The notes: a model not told the origin generated them from the sequence alone. Counted from the first letter of the stretch, positions 1-9,207 are shown. The stretch: 64,000 nucleotides of DNA from Phormidesmis priestleyi BC1401 (GCF_001650195.1 NZ_LXYR01000010.1:1-64000), one strand, 5' to 3'. Numbers and translations are program-made.

Positions 1-102
1 ATCCAGTCTCCTAAACGGGATAGTGACTCTCGTCACTTCACCAATTCCTTAACCGTGACTCTCCAGAACCAGGCTCAGATTCGGGCGCGCTCGCACCAGT
101 GA
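1..102 (+). CDS. C-terminal end of a gene that starts left of the window (partial)
   Basis: Reading frame 1 is open from the first base and stops at a TGA at 100-102, giving 33 residues that end in NQAQIRARSHQ. The length alone is not significant, but the composition is protein-like and no other gene occupies the segment. The family cannot be named from this tail. The stretch 103-443 to its right holds no gene: it contains a long inverted repeat and a dispersed repeat, listed separately. Confidence 0.35.
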   Translation: MQSPKRDSDSRHFTNSLTVTLQNQAQIRARSHQ

Positions 103-213
103 TAAATCGGTCTTAACTGTCAGAGCATTAGCTTCACATTAGGGCAAGATGAGGACGGGGGATTGAGTGTTTCTTACTTTCTTAACCCACCCTTCTGCGT
201 GGGACAATTGCTC

Positions 214-309
214 AGATCTTGCACCCGTCTATTCGCTGCGGTTCTGTCCCGCCCGTGAATGGAATTTCGGGCGGGACAGAACCGCAGCGAATAGACGGGT
301 GCAAGATCT
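214..309. repeat. Perfect 42-bp inverted repeat with a 12-bp loop
   Basis: Arms at 214-255 and 268-309 are exact reverse complements over 42 bp; the loop is 256-267. The arms contain the words TCTATTCGCTGCGGTTCTG and GTCCCGCCCG. Such a long perfect palindrome can extrude as a cruciform or form a very stable RNA hairpin. It is not followed by a T-run, so it is not a classical terminator. It may be the relic of a MITE whose two ends were joined. Confidence 0.9.
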
Positions 310-324
310 CAGCTAAAACTTTCC

Positions 325-393
325 CCAGGGGCGAGGGGACATGAATTCTGGCTCCCTTCTCCCTAAGGAGAAGGGTTGGGGATGAGGGTGCAG
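325..393. repeat. Dispersed REP-like repeat, copy 1
   Basis: This is a partial copy of the repeat family that recurs at about 13.0, 17.7, 21.7, 34.4, 41.8, 44.3, 49.0 and 52.7 kb. Its hallmarks are CTCCCTTCTCCC, a short centre, GGAGAAGGGTTGGGGATGAG and a flanking CCTCACC or GGTGAGG. It ends about 50 bp before the methylase reading frame. Confidence 0.8.
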
Positions 394-443
394 GGTTAAA
401 CGTCTCATCGATTTTGAGTTAACAACGTGGCTGGTGATTCAAC

Positions 444-1994
444 ATGAGCAGTGAAAAACAGGTAAAAGAGAACATTCTTCGGGATCTCAAGCGGTTTGAG
501 CGGGGGGATTTGGTGGAGAGCGCGATCGCACTTTTCCGGACATTGGGCTATGGGACGGATAAGCGAGTCAGCTTAGATCAGCCAACGGCAGCGAGCTTTT
601 TGAATAGCTTTAATGGCGATGGCGTTCTCAAGCCAGAAAAAGCGCGGGTCGATGAGTGGCAATCTGTCGATCTGCTGTTTCAACTCACGAAGGATAAGAT
701 TGTTGAAAGTGATCAGCTTGGCATTCAATTTAATGATGTGAAGGTTGATAACACGATCATTGAGTCTTATTTGTTTTTTGGGATTCGGTTAAGAGGTGAA
801 TCGTATTCTCGATCGAAGCTAGCGGATATCACTCGTGAAGCCAATAAGCTGTTTCAGATGCCTGTGATGCTGGTGTTTCAGCATGGGAAAACGGTGACGC
901 TTTCGGTGATTAATCGGCGGTTGAGTCGGCGAGATAGCTCGATCGACGTGTTAGAAAAAGTGACGCTGGTTAAAGATATTGCCGTTGCAAATCCGCATCG
1001 TGCCCATGTCGAGATTTTGGCGGATCTGTCGCTAGAGCAGCTTTATAAGACTCATAAGGTGAGCAACTTTGTGGAGCTGCATCGATCGTGGCAAAAAACC
1101 CTCGATAGCTCGGAACTCAATAAGCGCTTTTTTAAGGAAGTGTCGAACTGGTATTTTTGGGCGACGCAGCAGGTGATGTTTCCAGATGGGGCGGATAAAA
1201 ATCAGGCGGTGCGAAATGCGACGAGTGTGATTCGATTGATTACGCGGCTGATTTTTGTGTGGTTTCTCAAAGAAAAAGGGATGGTGTCGGATCGGTTGTT
1301 CGATCGGGCGCAACTGTCTCAACTGATTGGTCTAGAGAATGTTGAGTCGAGCACCTATTAGGCGATTTTGCAAAATCTGTTTTTTGCAACGCTGAATCAA
1401 GAGATGAACACGGACGCGAAACCGAAAAATCGTAAGTTTCGACATCAGGGAAAGACACGAGGCCAACACTATATGGTACACAACGTTTATCGCTATCGAG
1501 AGTTGTTTAAACAACCCGATGCAGCGCTGGCGTTATTTGAAACGATGCCCTTTTTAAATGGGGGATTGTTTGAATGTTTGGATCGGACTGACAAAGAAAA
1601 TCCGAAGCAACCTAGCCGAATTGATGGGTTTAGAGATCGCGCCGATAATCCGCTATCTGTCCCTAATTTTCTGTTCTTTTGTGACGAGCAGAAAGTCGAT
1701 CTCAATCCGATTTATGGCACTAAAAATAAGCACTATGACATGCGGGGATTGATTGATATCTTTAATAGCTATAAGTTTACGATCGCTGAAAACACGCCGA
1801 TCGAGGAAGAAATCGCGCTTGACCCGGAAATGTTGGGCAAGGTGTGTGAGAATTTGTTGGCAGCATATAATCCTGAGACTGAGGCGACGGCACGAAAGCA
1901 AACGGGATCGTTTTATACGCCGCGTGAAGTGGTCGATTATATGGTCGATGAGTCGCTGATTGTCTATTTGGTGAGGAAGATGCCCTCACCCTAG
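444..1994 (+). pseudogene. N-terminal half of an Eco57I-type restriction-modification DNA methylase (broken)
   Basis: A 305-codon frame (444-1361) ends at an in-frame TAG (1359-1361). The same frame then runs on without shift to 1994, so this is one gene with a nonsense mutation. The first part is the N-terminal region typical of cyanobacterial class I/Eco57I-like RM methylases. Near the end is TGSFYTPREVVDYMVDES, the conserved segment that in this family precedes the SAM-binding motif I. Family homology stops at 1980 (VYLVRK), where repeat DNA begins and supplies the last codons and the stop. The rest of the gene lies on the minus strand at 39121-36961, beside an inverted copy of the same repeat. 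Function is certainly lost. Confidence 0.85.
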
Positions 1995-2008
1995 CCCTCT
2001 CCCCAAGC

Positions 2009-2185
2009 CTACCGTGTACACACAAACCCGCGTAGACTGGGTTTCAGGTCTTTCAGCCCCCCTAAATCCCCCAAGATTAGGGGACTTTGAACCCGGAATT
2101 TTAGCTTGAAGTCCCCCAGATTGGGGGATTTAGGGGTAGAAGATCTCAGCAATGACCGATCAAGCAACTTGTATGTACACAGTAG
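2009..2185 (+). mobile_element. MITE-like element, left breakpoint copy (177 bp)
   Basis: Terminal inverted repeats: CTACCGTGTACACACAA at the left end and a slightly degenerate complement ending GTATGTACACAGTAG at the right. Inside is a palindrome built from CTAAATCCCCCAA and CCCCCAGATTGGGGGATTTAG around a 31-bp loop. There is no reading frame, so it would depend on a transposase elsewhere. The 27 bp to its left (1981-2007) are half of a REP-like palindrome and touch the broken methylase. Copies lie at 39149-39323 (inverted) and 44165-44289, with a lone end at 33247. Confidence 0.85.
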
Positions 2186-2296
2186 CCTCAGGAAGAGGGA
2201 ACAAGAGGTTCTAGCTCCCTTCTCCTTGGGGAGAAGGGTTGGCGAGGGCTTGCCCCACTTCGTGAGGAGGGCTGTCCAGCTTTACGCAGGAGGTCT
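2186..2296. repeat. Right part of a second MITE (AGACCTCCTGC family), cut by the first element
   Basis: This segment matches the second half of the complete 151-bp element at 34327-34477, including the GAGGGCTTGCCCCACTTC region and the terminal GCAGGAGGTCT (2286-2296). Its missing left part appears, degenerate, at 39324-39365, immediately beyond the other copy of the CTACCGTG element. The two parts together reconstitute one MITE, which supports an inversion between the two loci. Confidence 0.7.
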
Positions 2297-2552
2297 ACAG
2301 TTGAATGGTGGTTTTGTCGTGCAATTCCTCCACTTGAATGAGTGAACCATTGCCCAGGACAATATTGACAATCTGATATCCCGGCAACACTCGGATAATT
2401 TGATATTCAGTCGTTACATCACTCGTGCCATCCCACTTGAGAAATGCCAGTTGATTAGACGCAATCTCACTTAGCTGGGAAACAAAGTCTTCAATAGCAT
2501 CGCTAATGTTGGGCACAATGCCCGATGACAGGAAGATATAACGCTCTTGCAA
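2295..2552 (-). CDS. Small hypothetical protein, probably shortened by the MITE insertion
   Basis: An 85-residue acidic frame begins MQERYIFLSSGIVPNISDAI and ends in TTIQL. It contains no motif I recognise. Its stop codon (complement of 2295-2297) uses the last base of the MITE terminus, so the original C-terminus may have been cut off. The composition looks like a genuine protein, but there is no clear ribosome-binding site and no operon partner. It may be a remnant. Confidence 0.4.
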   Translation of the reverse strand: MQERYIFLSSGIVPNISDAIEDFVSQLSEIASNQLAFLKWDGTSDVTTEYQIIRVLPGYQIVNIVLGNGSLIQVEELHDKTTIQL

Positions 2553-3060
2553 ATCTAACGTGACACTAACTCAATAACGCCGTTCTGTTGAGCATCGCAA
2601 CTCAACGGTGAACGAAATCGAGTTACGCACGATCGTCCTAACTCCCATAGTTTTTGTCCTCTCTAATTAGTTAAAGAGGACAAAAACATTGAGTTCTTAG
2701 ATATTCCCTGTGGGTAAAAACTGTATGCAGGATCTTGATTCCAGCCTTTCAAGATCCCATAGCAAAGCCGAGGGTGTACAATCATGAACGCCTCCTGAGT
2801 TAATGGTACTAACTAGGGATGGAAGTCCTCGGAGTCTGATTGTCCAGATCAGATTTCCGGGGCACGACATCCATCACTGCGATGTATTCTACAGGAGTTT
2901 TTTGGTTTTTGGAATCCTAGAAGATTTAATGTTTATCTCAAGGGTTGCGATCGTGGGAGAGCAGGAGTCCGATCGACAAAGCGCAATGGCTTGTTCATTT
3001 TAAGAGGTAGAGAAGCAGAGTTTTTCCAGTTCTAGAAAGGAAAAGTCCGAAAGTCGTTCG
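2553..3060. other. Intergenic stretch with one strong hairpin
   Basis: I see no convincing gene. The main structure is a perfect 13-bp inverted repeat, GTTTTTGTCCTCT at 2650-2662 and its complement at 2675-2687, with a 12-bp A/T-rich loop. It has no T-run and is probably a remnant of a small repeat. A 66-codon frame at 2803-3003 has no protein-like features. Confidence 0.5.
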
Positions 3061-3213
3061 GTATAACTGCCGAAATAGAGGAGTTATTCTGTGAAGATTC
3101 GGTATAGAACCTCAAAAAACAGGAATTATGCTGTGTGCAAACCGCATAGTTCTCCTGTGAAGGGTGTTATGCCGATTGGCAGGAGTCCAAACGGCAGAAA
3201 TAATTGTTATGCC
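3061..3213. other. Cluster of imperfect palindromes; possible degenerate attC-like site
   Basis: The left end carries GTATAACTGCCG and the right end CGGCAGAAATAATTGTTATGC, which pair as GTATAAC/GTTATGC plus TGCCG/CGGCA. Two further imperfect palindromes lie between them, for example CAGGAATTATGC with GCATAGTTCTCCTG. The outer boxes resemble the R and L boxes of integron attC sites, and the R-box word GCATAAC recurs at the better site downstream of the next gene. The match is weak and could be a decayed repeat cluster. Confidence 0.25.
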
Positions 3214-3341
3214 GCTGGGCGATCGATAGGGAAGCAACTTGAAGATTGCTTATAGTTAAGAAATTAGTACCAATGGTAAAAGTAGTTTCCTATAACGTGG
3301 AATGACCCAAGGCAATCAACCAATCTGAAGGCAAATCATAG

Positions 3342-4088
3342 ATGCGTCGTTTTCATGGAAGTACAATTCTCCTTCTGCTACGGAATGGTCTTGCAAACGA
3401 CTGGACAAGCTTATGTATTCAGTGTGGACTAGAGCCTAGTGAATATCACACTGGACACGGGATGCTCAGGCGAACTCTTGACGGGCTTCATGAAGCTGGT
3501 CTTATTGAGTTTACGACCGAAGAAGGAGATCGTTGGGATCTCGCAATTAATGGTGAGATTAAAGTCTCAAAACAGTGGGAGGACATTCAAAACGCTCTTG
3601 GAATCAGCTTGTCAGAAGTATCTAAGTTGGATGCCGATAAGTCCATGATTGTGAAGCCATATTTTGGACTACCGGACAAGTCTATTAGCAGTGCTGATGT
3701 ATTCGTTTTAATGCCGTTCAAACCAGAAATGAAGCCTCTATATGATGATCACATTGTAAAAGTGGCGGCTGATTTAAATTTGAGTGTTGCCCGTGGAGAT
3801 GACTTCTTTACTGCTCATTCGGTAATGTTAGATGTTTGGAGTGCTATTTATTCAGCAAAAGTGATAATTGCAGATTGTACAGGTCGCAATCCAAACGTCT
3901 TCTATGAAATTGGTCTTGGACATGTGTTAGGTAAACCCGTCATCCTCATTACGCAAAATAATGAGGATGTGCCGTTTGATGTAAGACATATGCGTTATAT
4001 CCAATATTCATATACTCCACGAGGAATGCTAGAGTTTGAAAAACGTCTTGCTGAGACTATCAAAACTGTTTTGCAGCTTGAACAGTAA
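3342..4088 (+). CDS. Winged-helix plus nucleoside-deoxyribosyltransferase/TIR-like protein
   Basis: 248 residues. The first ~90 resemble a small helical or winged-helix region. From about residue 115 to 230 there is an alpha/beta domain of the nucleoside 2-deoxyribosyltransferase-like superfamily: VFVLMPFKPEMKPLYDDH, then AKVIIADCTGRNPNVFYE (the NPNVFYE acid is the likely catalytic Glu), then GLGHVLGKPVILITQ and VPFDVRHMRYIQY. Stand-alone members are often uncharacterised; related domains act as NAD- or nucleotide-cleaving effectors in bacterial immunity, which is an inference here. The gene has no HIP1 site, is AT-richer than its neighbours and lies between two attC-like hairpins, which suggests a mobile gene cassette. 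Confidence 0.7.
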   Translation: MRRFHGSTILLLLRNGLANDWTSLCIQCGLEPSEYHTGHGMLRRTLDGLHEAGLIEFTTEEGDRWDLAINGEIKVSKQWEDIQNALGISLSEVSKLDADKSMIVKPYFGLPDKSISSADVFVLMPFKPEMKPLYDDHIVKVAADLNLSVARGDDFFTAHSVMLDVWSAIYSAKVIIADCTGRNPNVFYEIGLGHVLGKPVILITQNNEDVPFDVRHMRYIQYSYTPRGMLEFEKRLAETIKTVLQLEQ

Positions 4089-4134
4089 AGCTGAAATGTC
4101 TCCTAGATAGTACAAAATTGACTAAAATGACGCA

Positions 4135-4222
4135 GCATAACAACGCTGTTGCAGCGGACTTTCAAGAATTTGCGATGTGAATGAAAAGGTTTTTGGCAGC
4201 CGCTGAACAGCAACGTTGGGAT
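4135..4222. other. Integron attC-like recombination site
   Basis: The left arm CATAACAACGCTGTT-G-CAGCGG (4136-4157) pairs with the right arm CCGCTGAACAGCAACGTTGGG (4200-4220): AAC/GTT, then GCTGTT/AACAGC, then CAGCGG/CCGCTG, leaving one unpaired G in the left arm. Paired R and L boxes separated by a spacer, with a single extrahelical base, are the structural signature of attC sites. The central ~40 bp is not strongly paired. No integrase gene is visible in the window. Confidence 0.5.
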
Positions 4223-4253
4223 GACAGGCTAGTGAGTCCATAATCCTAAATGA

Positions 4254-4756
4254 ATGAATCAGAATCGGCGATCGCTAGGCAACCTGTTATGGAGCGGACT
4301 GGGAATCGGATTGCTCCTCATACCCATCATTTTGTACGGAATTCCTCTTTTTTGCGTCCGGTTCGCGCTTCTGAAACTCGATCGCTGTTTCAAGGCATTG
4401 ACTATCGGCGAGAAGTGCGATCTCTACCTCGTCCGATCGTGATTCATATTGTGACGATCGACTTAACCGCACCCGGAGTTCGCGCCTTTGTGACTCCTGG
4501 ATCAGCAGCCTTCGACGGTACCGAAACTAACGCCCAAATCACGTCTAAGTTTCTGAGCGAATTCAATTTGAAGCTGGCGATCAATGCGAATTTTTTCTAT
4601 CGCTTTCGTGAAGAAACGCCCTGGGATTATTTTCCTCACGTTGGCAATTTTCACGCCATCAGGCACCAAGCTTTTGAATTCTCCCATTCAAAACAAGATT
4701 CCGATGAATGAGCGCCCGATCGCCCATCATTTAGGATTTTACGCCAGGGGAAAATG
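4254..4756 (+). pseudogene. Truncated, frameshifted phosphodiester glycosidase (NAGPA/DUF2233 family)
   Basis: One frame opens with MNQNRRSLGNLLWSG and a hydrophobic anchor (LGIGLLLIPIILYGIPLF). The homology then moves to another frame, with LFQGIDYRREVRSLPRPIVI and LAINANFFYRFREETPWDY typical of this family. After DYFPHVG it shifts again and ends at a TGA at 4754-4756. Two frameshifts and loss of the C-terminal half make this a remnant. It abuts the convergent hydrolase gene by 2 bp, so a deletion probably fused the two regions. Confidence 0.75.
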
Positions 4757-4758
4757 AC

Positions 4759-6012
4759 TTATCTCAACGCCCATTCCAAAAATCGCTCAGTGTAATAGAG
4801 CGCTAACTGATTGCTCACGCCATTAAACACCGCATCAAACGCGTGATCTGCCCAGGGAATCTCTAGAAAAACAGCGCGGCTGCCCACAGACTGCAAGCGC
4901 TCGGATAAAGCTTCTCCAAATTTTGCTTGAACGATGTGATCGCGACCTCCATAAATCAGCAGCGTCGGCGGCAGAGGACGGGTCACATATTGATAGGGAG
5001 AAGCCTGTCGATATAAGTCTGGCAACTCGTCAGGAGTGCCACCTAGGAAAGCTTTGAGGGTTGCACGAGAATCGATCGGGTCAGGGTTGGGCGGATTGCG
5101 ATAGCCCAGCGTCAACTCAACCGGACCATAATAATCAACGACCGCTTTAATGGGAGGCGCATCAGATTGAAACGCTGCCAGCATCGCTAAATGAGCACCC
5201 GACGATCGCCCCATCACCGCAATCCGATCGCGGTCAATATTATAGTCATCCACATGATCTAACACAAATGCAAACGCTGTGTTGATATCTTCTAACTGAG
5301 CAGGAAACTTAAATTGAGGAGCGTGACGATAATCGATCGCGACCACTACATATCCATGTGCCGCCATATAGCGACTAAACGATTCATTGCTGTCAGGAGT
5401 ACCACGTTGCCATGCACCGCCATAAATCATGACGATCGTCGGATATTTCCCCGGTTGCAGCGGTTGATAGAGATTGAGCGTTAACGGAACGCCACCGGGA
5501 TTCGAAAATTGAATGTTTGACGTGGAGCGAACATCACTAGCAGGAATGCCACGAAACGCATCCAACAACACAAAAGGAGAAGGACGATTATTGACTCGTC
5601 TCTCTTGAGAAATTTGCTCTAGATAATCGTTACCCAACGCTGACTGCATCGCCACAGAGAATCGCTGATTAGTAGACGAAACCTGCATGAGAGGCAGCAG
5701 ACTTAATATCAATGCAACAACGCTGCCAACTAGAAATATACGAGAGAACAATCCTTGATGGAATCTCAGAAGCAGGAGAATCGCGATCGCGTTCACACCC
5801 ACCAACCAAGGACTGATTTCTGGCGCACCAACTCCTAACGGCAGCAGGAATAAAGTTGGAGCGGGAATGACGATCCACAGTGAGAGAAAAAGTCCGATGA
5901 GACTGAATGCTGGCGGAACAACACTCAACAGGAGAATGGCAACGATCGAGCCAAGTTTTCGGTTTCCTCGAAATCTTGGCTGATGATGAGATGCCTGGTT
6001 TTCCTGAGCCAT
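4759..6012 (-). CDS. Membrane-anchored alpha/beta-hydrolase (BD-FAE/esterase-lipase type)
   Basis: 417 residues. The N-terminus has about four hydrophobic segments between residues 20 and 110, which place the enzyme in the membrane. From ~165 onward it is an alpha/beta-hydrolase: oxyanion segment MIYGGAWQRG (about 195-204), nucleophile elbow GRSSGAH with Ser270, and the acid/histidine region IYGGRDHIV and WADHAFD near the C-terminus. Members hydrolyse esters or peptides of small substrates; the substrate cannot be read from sequence. It is transcribed alone and converges on the DUF2233 remnant. Confidence 0.85.
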   Translation of the reverse strand: MAQENQASHHQPRFRGNRKLGSIVAILLLSVVPPAFSLIGLFLSLWIVIPAPTLFLLPLGVGAPEISPWLVGVNAIAILLLLRFHQGLFSRIFLVGSVVALILSLLPLMQVSSTNQRFSVAMQSALGNDYLEQISQERRVNNRPSPFVLLDAFRGIPASDVRSTSNIQFSNPGGVPLTLNLYQPLQPGKYPTIVMIYGGAWQRGTPDSNESFSRYMAAHGYVVVAIDYRHAPQFKFPAQLEDINTAFAFVLDHVDDYNIDRDRIAVMGRSSGAHLAMLAAFQSDAPPIKAVVDYYGPVELTLGYRNPPNPDPIDSRATLKAFLGGTPDELPDLYRQASPYQYVTRPLPPTLLIYGGRDHIVQAKFGEALSERLQSVGSRAVFLEIPWADHAFDAVFNGVSNQLALYYTERFLEWALR

Positions 6013-6358
6013 GTTTGAGCCTTCGACCTAAACTCCTGCTATGTTAGCAGCGCTGCTTACGATCGAGCAGTCAAGCCTGACAGGAATGGAAGCGATCGAG
6101 ATCCTCTCAGATCAGAGATTAATGTTCCACCGCTATCGCTTCCCTCTCAAACACGTTGCTCTTAAAGGCTTGAGGTGCTTTGAGAATGAAGGCACACAAG
6201 AAGCAAACAACGACTGCCGACACGCTCAAACGTTCAAAGAACGATCGATTCCCTTCTACAGTTTGAGAATGGCTCTATTTTTTGTTGCCTACAGATTTAG
6301 GGCTGGCGGTCCTCTTACACGTAAGCGTTCTAAAATTCTCAATGAGCAAATTGAGCGT
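6013..6358. other. Intergenic stretch without a supported gene
   Basis: This is the upstream region of the leftward hydrolase gene and the downstream side of the leftward debranching-enzyme gene. A 117-codon plus-strand frame (6041-6394) fills most of it, but its amino-acid composition is not protein-like and it overlaps the 3' end of the debranching gene. I see no clear promoter or terminator. Confidence 0.4.
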
Positions 6359-8380
6359 CTAGAGAAACTCTGGAGCCAAAGCCCTCAACACTGAAGCGTC
6401 ATTTTCAAACAACCGCACGAGTTCAGCGATCGTCACACCATGCGCGACTGCCCCTCTCGGCACATGAGGAAAATCCCCATCAAATAATTCTGAGGCGGCA
6501 TCTAAGCAGCCCTGTTGTTCAATGTGAGTCAGCAACATCTGCCCATCAAACGGCAGCGGCAAATCTCCACAAAACTGATGCCAGCTTCGCAAAAATGCCC
6601 CCAGCAACCAACTCCAGACTGTGCCTTGATGACAGGCAAATTCGCGATCCCAAACCCCGCCGCTATAAGTGCCGATATAAGCCGGATCGGAGGGATCAAG
6701 CGATCGCAGCCCATAGGGGGTTAATAAGCGATCGCGGGCAACCTGCAACACTTGTCGCGCCCGCTCATCTGAGAATGCACAGTGACGCAGCGACAGTGCT
6801 AACACTGCATTGGGGCGAATGGTCGAATCGCGTTGATCGTCCGGTTCGATCGTGTCTAATAAATAACCGCTATCTGCATTCCAAAATCGCTGTAGAGAGT
6901 GCTTAACCTGCTGTGCTTGATCGACATAACGACGCGCCTGATTTGCCAACGTCGCATTCGTGGGGTCGGTCTGTCTCAAGATGTCTGCCCACTGACTTGC
7001 CCAACAGAGAGCCGAATACCAAAGGGCATTGACCTCGATCGGTTTACCTCGACGTGGAGTCACCGGGTCTCCTTTGACCCTCGCATCCATCCAGGTGAGC
7101 GCCGCCATCGGGTCATCCCACGTCACCAATCCATCAGAGGCATCAATGCGAACGTTGTAGAGCGTTCCTGCCGTAAATGCTTTATAGATTTGCTTGACGA
7201 TCGCATATTGCTGCGTGAGAAACTCCCAGTCTTGACTGGCTTCGAGATAGTGTCCTAGCATCTCAATCCACCACAGAGAAGTATCGATGCTGTTGTAAAT
7301 CGGTTTCCCATCAGGTTCGGCAAACCCGTTCGGGATCAATCCTTGATAGCAATAGTGCCCCAGCATCGACAGCAGACTTCGTGCCAGCGAGAAGCGTTGA
7401 GGAACCAGCATCAATCCGGGTAACGCCATCAGCGTGTAGCGTCCCACGTCACGAAACCAGGGATATGCGGCGATCACCGTGGGAGTGGCAGTTGTCGTGC
7501 GGAAGGCAATGAAGCGATCGCTCGCTCTCAATAACGTTCTTTGAATGGGATAGGTTGCAGAATCTAAAAGCGGCTGGAGTCGGTCTCGCTCGGCTTGCAG
7601 GGCACGATCGAAGGTTTTGTCATCCAAAATCGGCACGTCGGTCGCGGCTCCGACTCTGGCTTCTAGCGTGATGGATTCTCCCGATCGCAGCGACACCGTG
7701 AGATAACCGGGACTGTAAAGATCTTCATTATCGCCCAAGCCTCGACGCGTCTCTTCAGGATAGTGAAAGCTCATATACCACAAGCTATCGGGCTGATAAT
7801 GAGCATGACTCCAGTGCAGTTGCCAGAGAGTGCCGGGTTGCCCCATACGGAACGACTGCAACTCTAAATAATCGGCTCCTAACTGCTGCGAAAAGGTTAA
7901 ATTGGGAGATCGATGCTGAGGATGATGAAAACTACGATCGCCCACCAACGGACGCAATTTTAGAACCGCCGATCCCTCTCCCACATAGGTATAGCGAATT
8001 AAAACCCGATGAGAAAACTGGGGGATTTGATCGCCTGTTAGCCCATAAGGCAGGATAATTTCGCGAGTCAACTGCCATGAATCTTGCTGCCAAACCCAAG
8101 TTGGCGTAGGGTCAAGCGAGAACGATCGCAGAAGCCGATATCCCATCGGTGACACTGAGCCGCCCAGCCAAAAATGAGTGCTCAAGGGAATATCTTGTCC
8201 GGCAATTTCGAGGGTGGCATCTAAGTGCGAGAGAAGGAGAGTGCAGCGATCGGGCGGGTCAAGCGCTGCAAACAGCCACCCGTGATAAGTGCGCGATCGT
8301 GCATCGCAGACAGTGCCGCTCGCAAAGCTGCCCAACCCATTGGTCAGCAGCCATTCTCGCGTGTCTAAACTATCGCTCAT
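6359..8380 (-). CDS. Glycogen-debranching-type amylo-alpha-1,6-glucosidase
   Basis: 673 residues. The N-terminal domain (about 1-270) has the family opening WLLTNGLGSFASGTV followed by RTYHGWLFAAL. The C-terminal (alpha/alpha)6 barrel (about 290-660) carries WFRDVGRYTLMALPG, TWMDARVKGDPVTPR, GKPIEVNALWYSAL and the GTYSGGVWDREFACHQGTVW segment typical of GH133-like GDE C-terminal domains. It should hydrolyse alpha-1,6 branch points of glycogen-like glucans in the cytoplasm. It is monocistronic and divergent from the peroxiredoxin gene, from which it is separated by 147 bp. Confidence 0.9.
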   Translation of the reverse strand: MSDSLDTREWLLTNGLGSFASGTVCDARSRTYHGWLFAALDPPDRCTLLLSHLDATLEIAGQDIPLSTHFWLGGSVSPMGYRLLRSFSLDPTPTWVWQQDSWQLTREIILPYGLTGDQIPQFSHRVLIRYTYVGEGSAVLKLRPLVGDRSFHHPQHRSPNLTFSQQLGADYLELQSFRMGQPGTLWQLHWSHAHYQPDSLWYMSFHYPEETRRGLGDNEDLYSPGYLTVSLRSGESITLEARVGAATDVPILDDKTFDRALQAERDRLQPLLDSATYPIQRTLLRASDRFIAFRTTTATPTVIAAYPWFRDVGRYTLMALPGLMLVPQRFSLARSLLSMLGHYCYQGLIPNGFAEPDGKPIYNSIDTSLWWIEMLGHYLEASQDWEFLTQQYAIVKQIYKAFTAGTLYNVRIDASDGLVTWDDPMAALTWMDARVKGDPVTPRRGKPIEVNALWYSALCWASQWADILRQTDPTNATLANQARRYVDQAQQVKHSLQRFWNADSGYLLDTIEPDDQRDSTIRPNAVLALSLRHCAFSDERARQVLQVARDRLLTPYGLRSLDPSDPAYIGTYSGGVWDREFACHQGTVWSWLLGAFLRSWHQFCGDLPLPFDGQMLLTHIEQQGCLDAASELFDGDFPHVPRGAVAHGVTIAELVRLFENDASVLRALAPEFL

Positions 8381-8527
8381 GCCCCCACGTCCCTTTAGTC
8401 AAAATCGTTATGACTATGATATAGTCGTTACAGTTCGTAAATGATTTTAGTGGGTCTTTTGACAAAGCGCTTGAGATCTACACCATCAGTTCGAGACAGT
8501 AGATAGACTGCTAAGGAGATTTTTTTC

Positions 8528-9133
8528 ATGACCCAAACCAACGAAGAATGTTTACGGGTCGGTCAATCCGCTCCCGAATTTAAAGCAACGGCTGTTGTTG
8601 ATCAAGAATTCAAAGACATCAAACTATCTGACTATCGCGGTCAGTATGTCGTTCTATTTTTCTACCCTCTTGACTTTACCTTCGTCTGTCCGACTGAGAT
8701 CACGGCATTTAGCGATCGTCACGAAGACTTTAAGAAAATCGGCACCGAAATTCTAGGCGTGTCAATCGATAGCGCATTTTCCCACCTCGCTTGGATTCAG
8801 AGCGATCGCAAGTCGGGTGGAGTTGGCGACCTCAGCTATCCGCTTGTGTCTGACCTCAAACGAGAAATCAGCATTGCTTACAACGTCCTTGACCCCAATG
8901 AAGGCGTTGCGCTGCGTGGTCTTTTTATCATTGATAAAGACGGCGTGATTCAACACTCCACGATCAACAATTTGTCGTTTGGTCGCAGCGTTGATGAAAC
9001 CCTTCGCACTCTGCAAGCCATTCAATACGTGCAGTCTCACCCTGATGAAGTCTGCCCCGCAGGTTGGCAGCCCGGTGACAAAACAATGAACCCTGACTCT
9101 GTGAAGTCAAAAGAGTTTTTTGCTGCACTGTAG
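8528..9133 (+). CDS. 2-Cys peroxiredoxin
   Basis: 201 residues, the normal length for a typical 2-Cys peroxiredoxin. The peroxidatic Cys54 lies in FTFVCPTEI and the resolving Cys176 in [13 protein letters not shown]; the [10 protein letters not shown] segment is the GGLG-like loop linked to over-oxidation sensitivity. It reduces H2O2 and alkyl peroxides with electrons from thioredoxin in the cytoplasm. A strong AAGGAG ribosome-binding site lies at 8512-8517, and a terminator follows the gene. Confidence 0.95.
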   Translation: MTQTNEECLRVGQSAPEFKATAVVDQEFKDIKLSDYRGQYVVLFFYPLDFTFVCPTEITAFSDRHEDFKKIGTEILGVSIDSAFSHLAWIQSDRKSGGVGDLSYPLVSDLKREISIAYNVLDPNEGVALRGLFIIDKDGVIQHSTINNLSFGRSVDETLRTLQAIQYVQSHPDEVCPAGWQPGDKTMNPDSVKSKEFFAAL

Positions 9134-9148
9134 TTAATCGTTAAGATT

Positions 9149-9191
9149 AAATAGTGGATGGGGGTCGCTGACTGTCATCCACTATTTTTTT
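9149..9191 (+). terminator. Rho-independent terminator after the peroxiredoxin gene
   Basis: A perfect 12-bp stem (AAATAGTGGATG at 9149-9160 and CATCCACTATTT at 9176-9187) is followed by a run of T residues to 9191. It lies 16 bp after the peroxiredoxin stop and just before the second redoxin gene, so that gene probably has its own promoter or depends on readthrough. Confidence 0.9.
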
Positions 9192-9207
9192 ATAAAGAAT
9201 TTGACTT

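Noticed and set aside
2009-2185. Clean target-site duplication around the left breakpoint element
   Set aside because: I compared 11-bp flanks directly and after swapping flanks between the two breakpoint copies; neither pairing gives a convincing duplication. Only the 44165 copy has one.
2803-3003. 66-codon plus-strand frame
   Set aside because: It lies in decayed intergenic DNA and has neither protein-like composition nor a ribosome-binding site.
6041-6394. 117-codon plus-strand frame between two leftward genes
   Set aside because: Composition is not protein-like, it overlaps the 3' end of the debranching-enzyme gene, and it has no recognisable domain.
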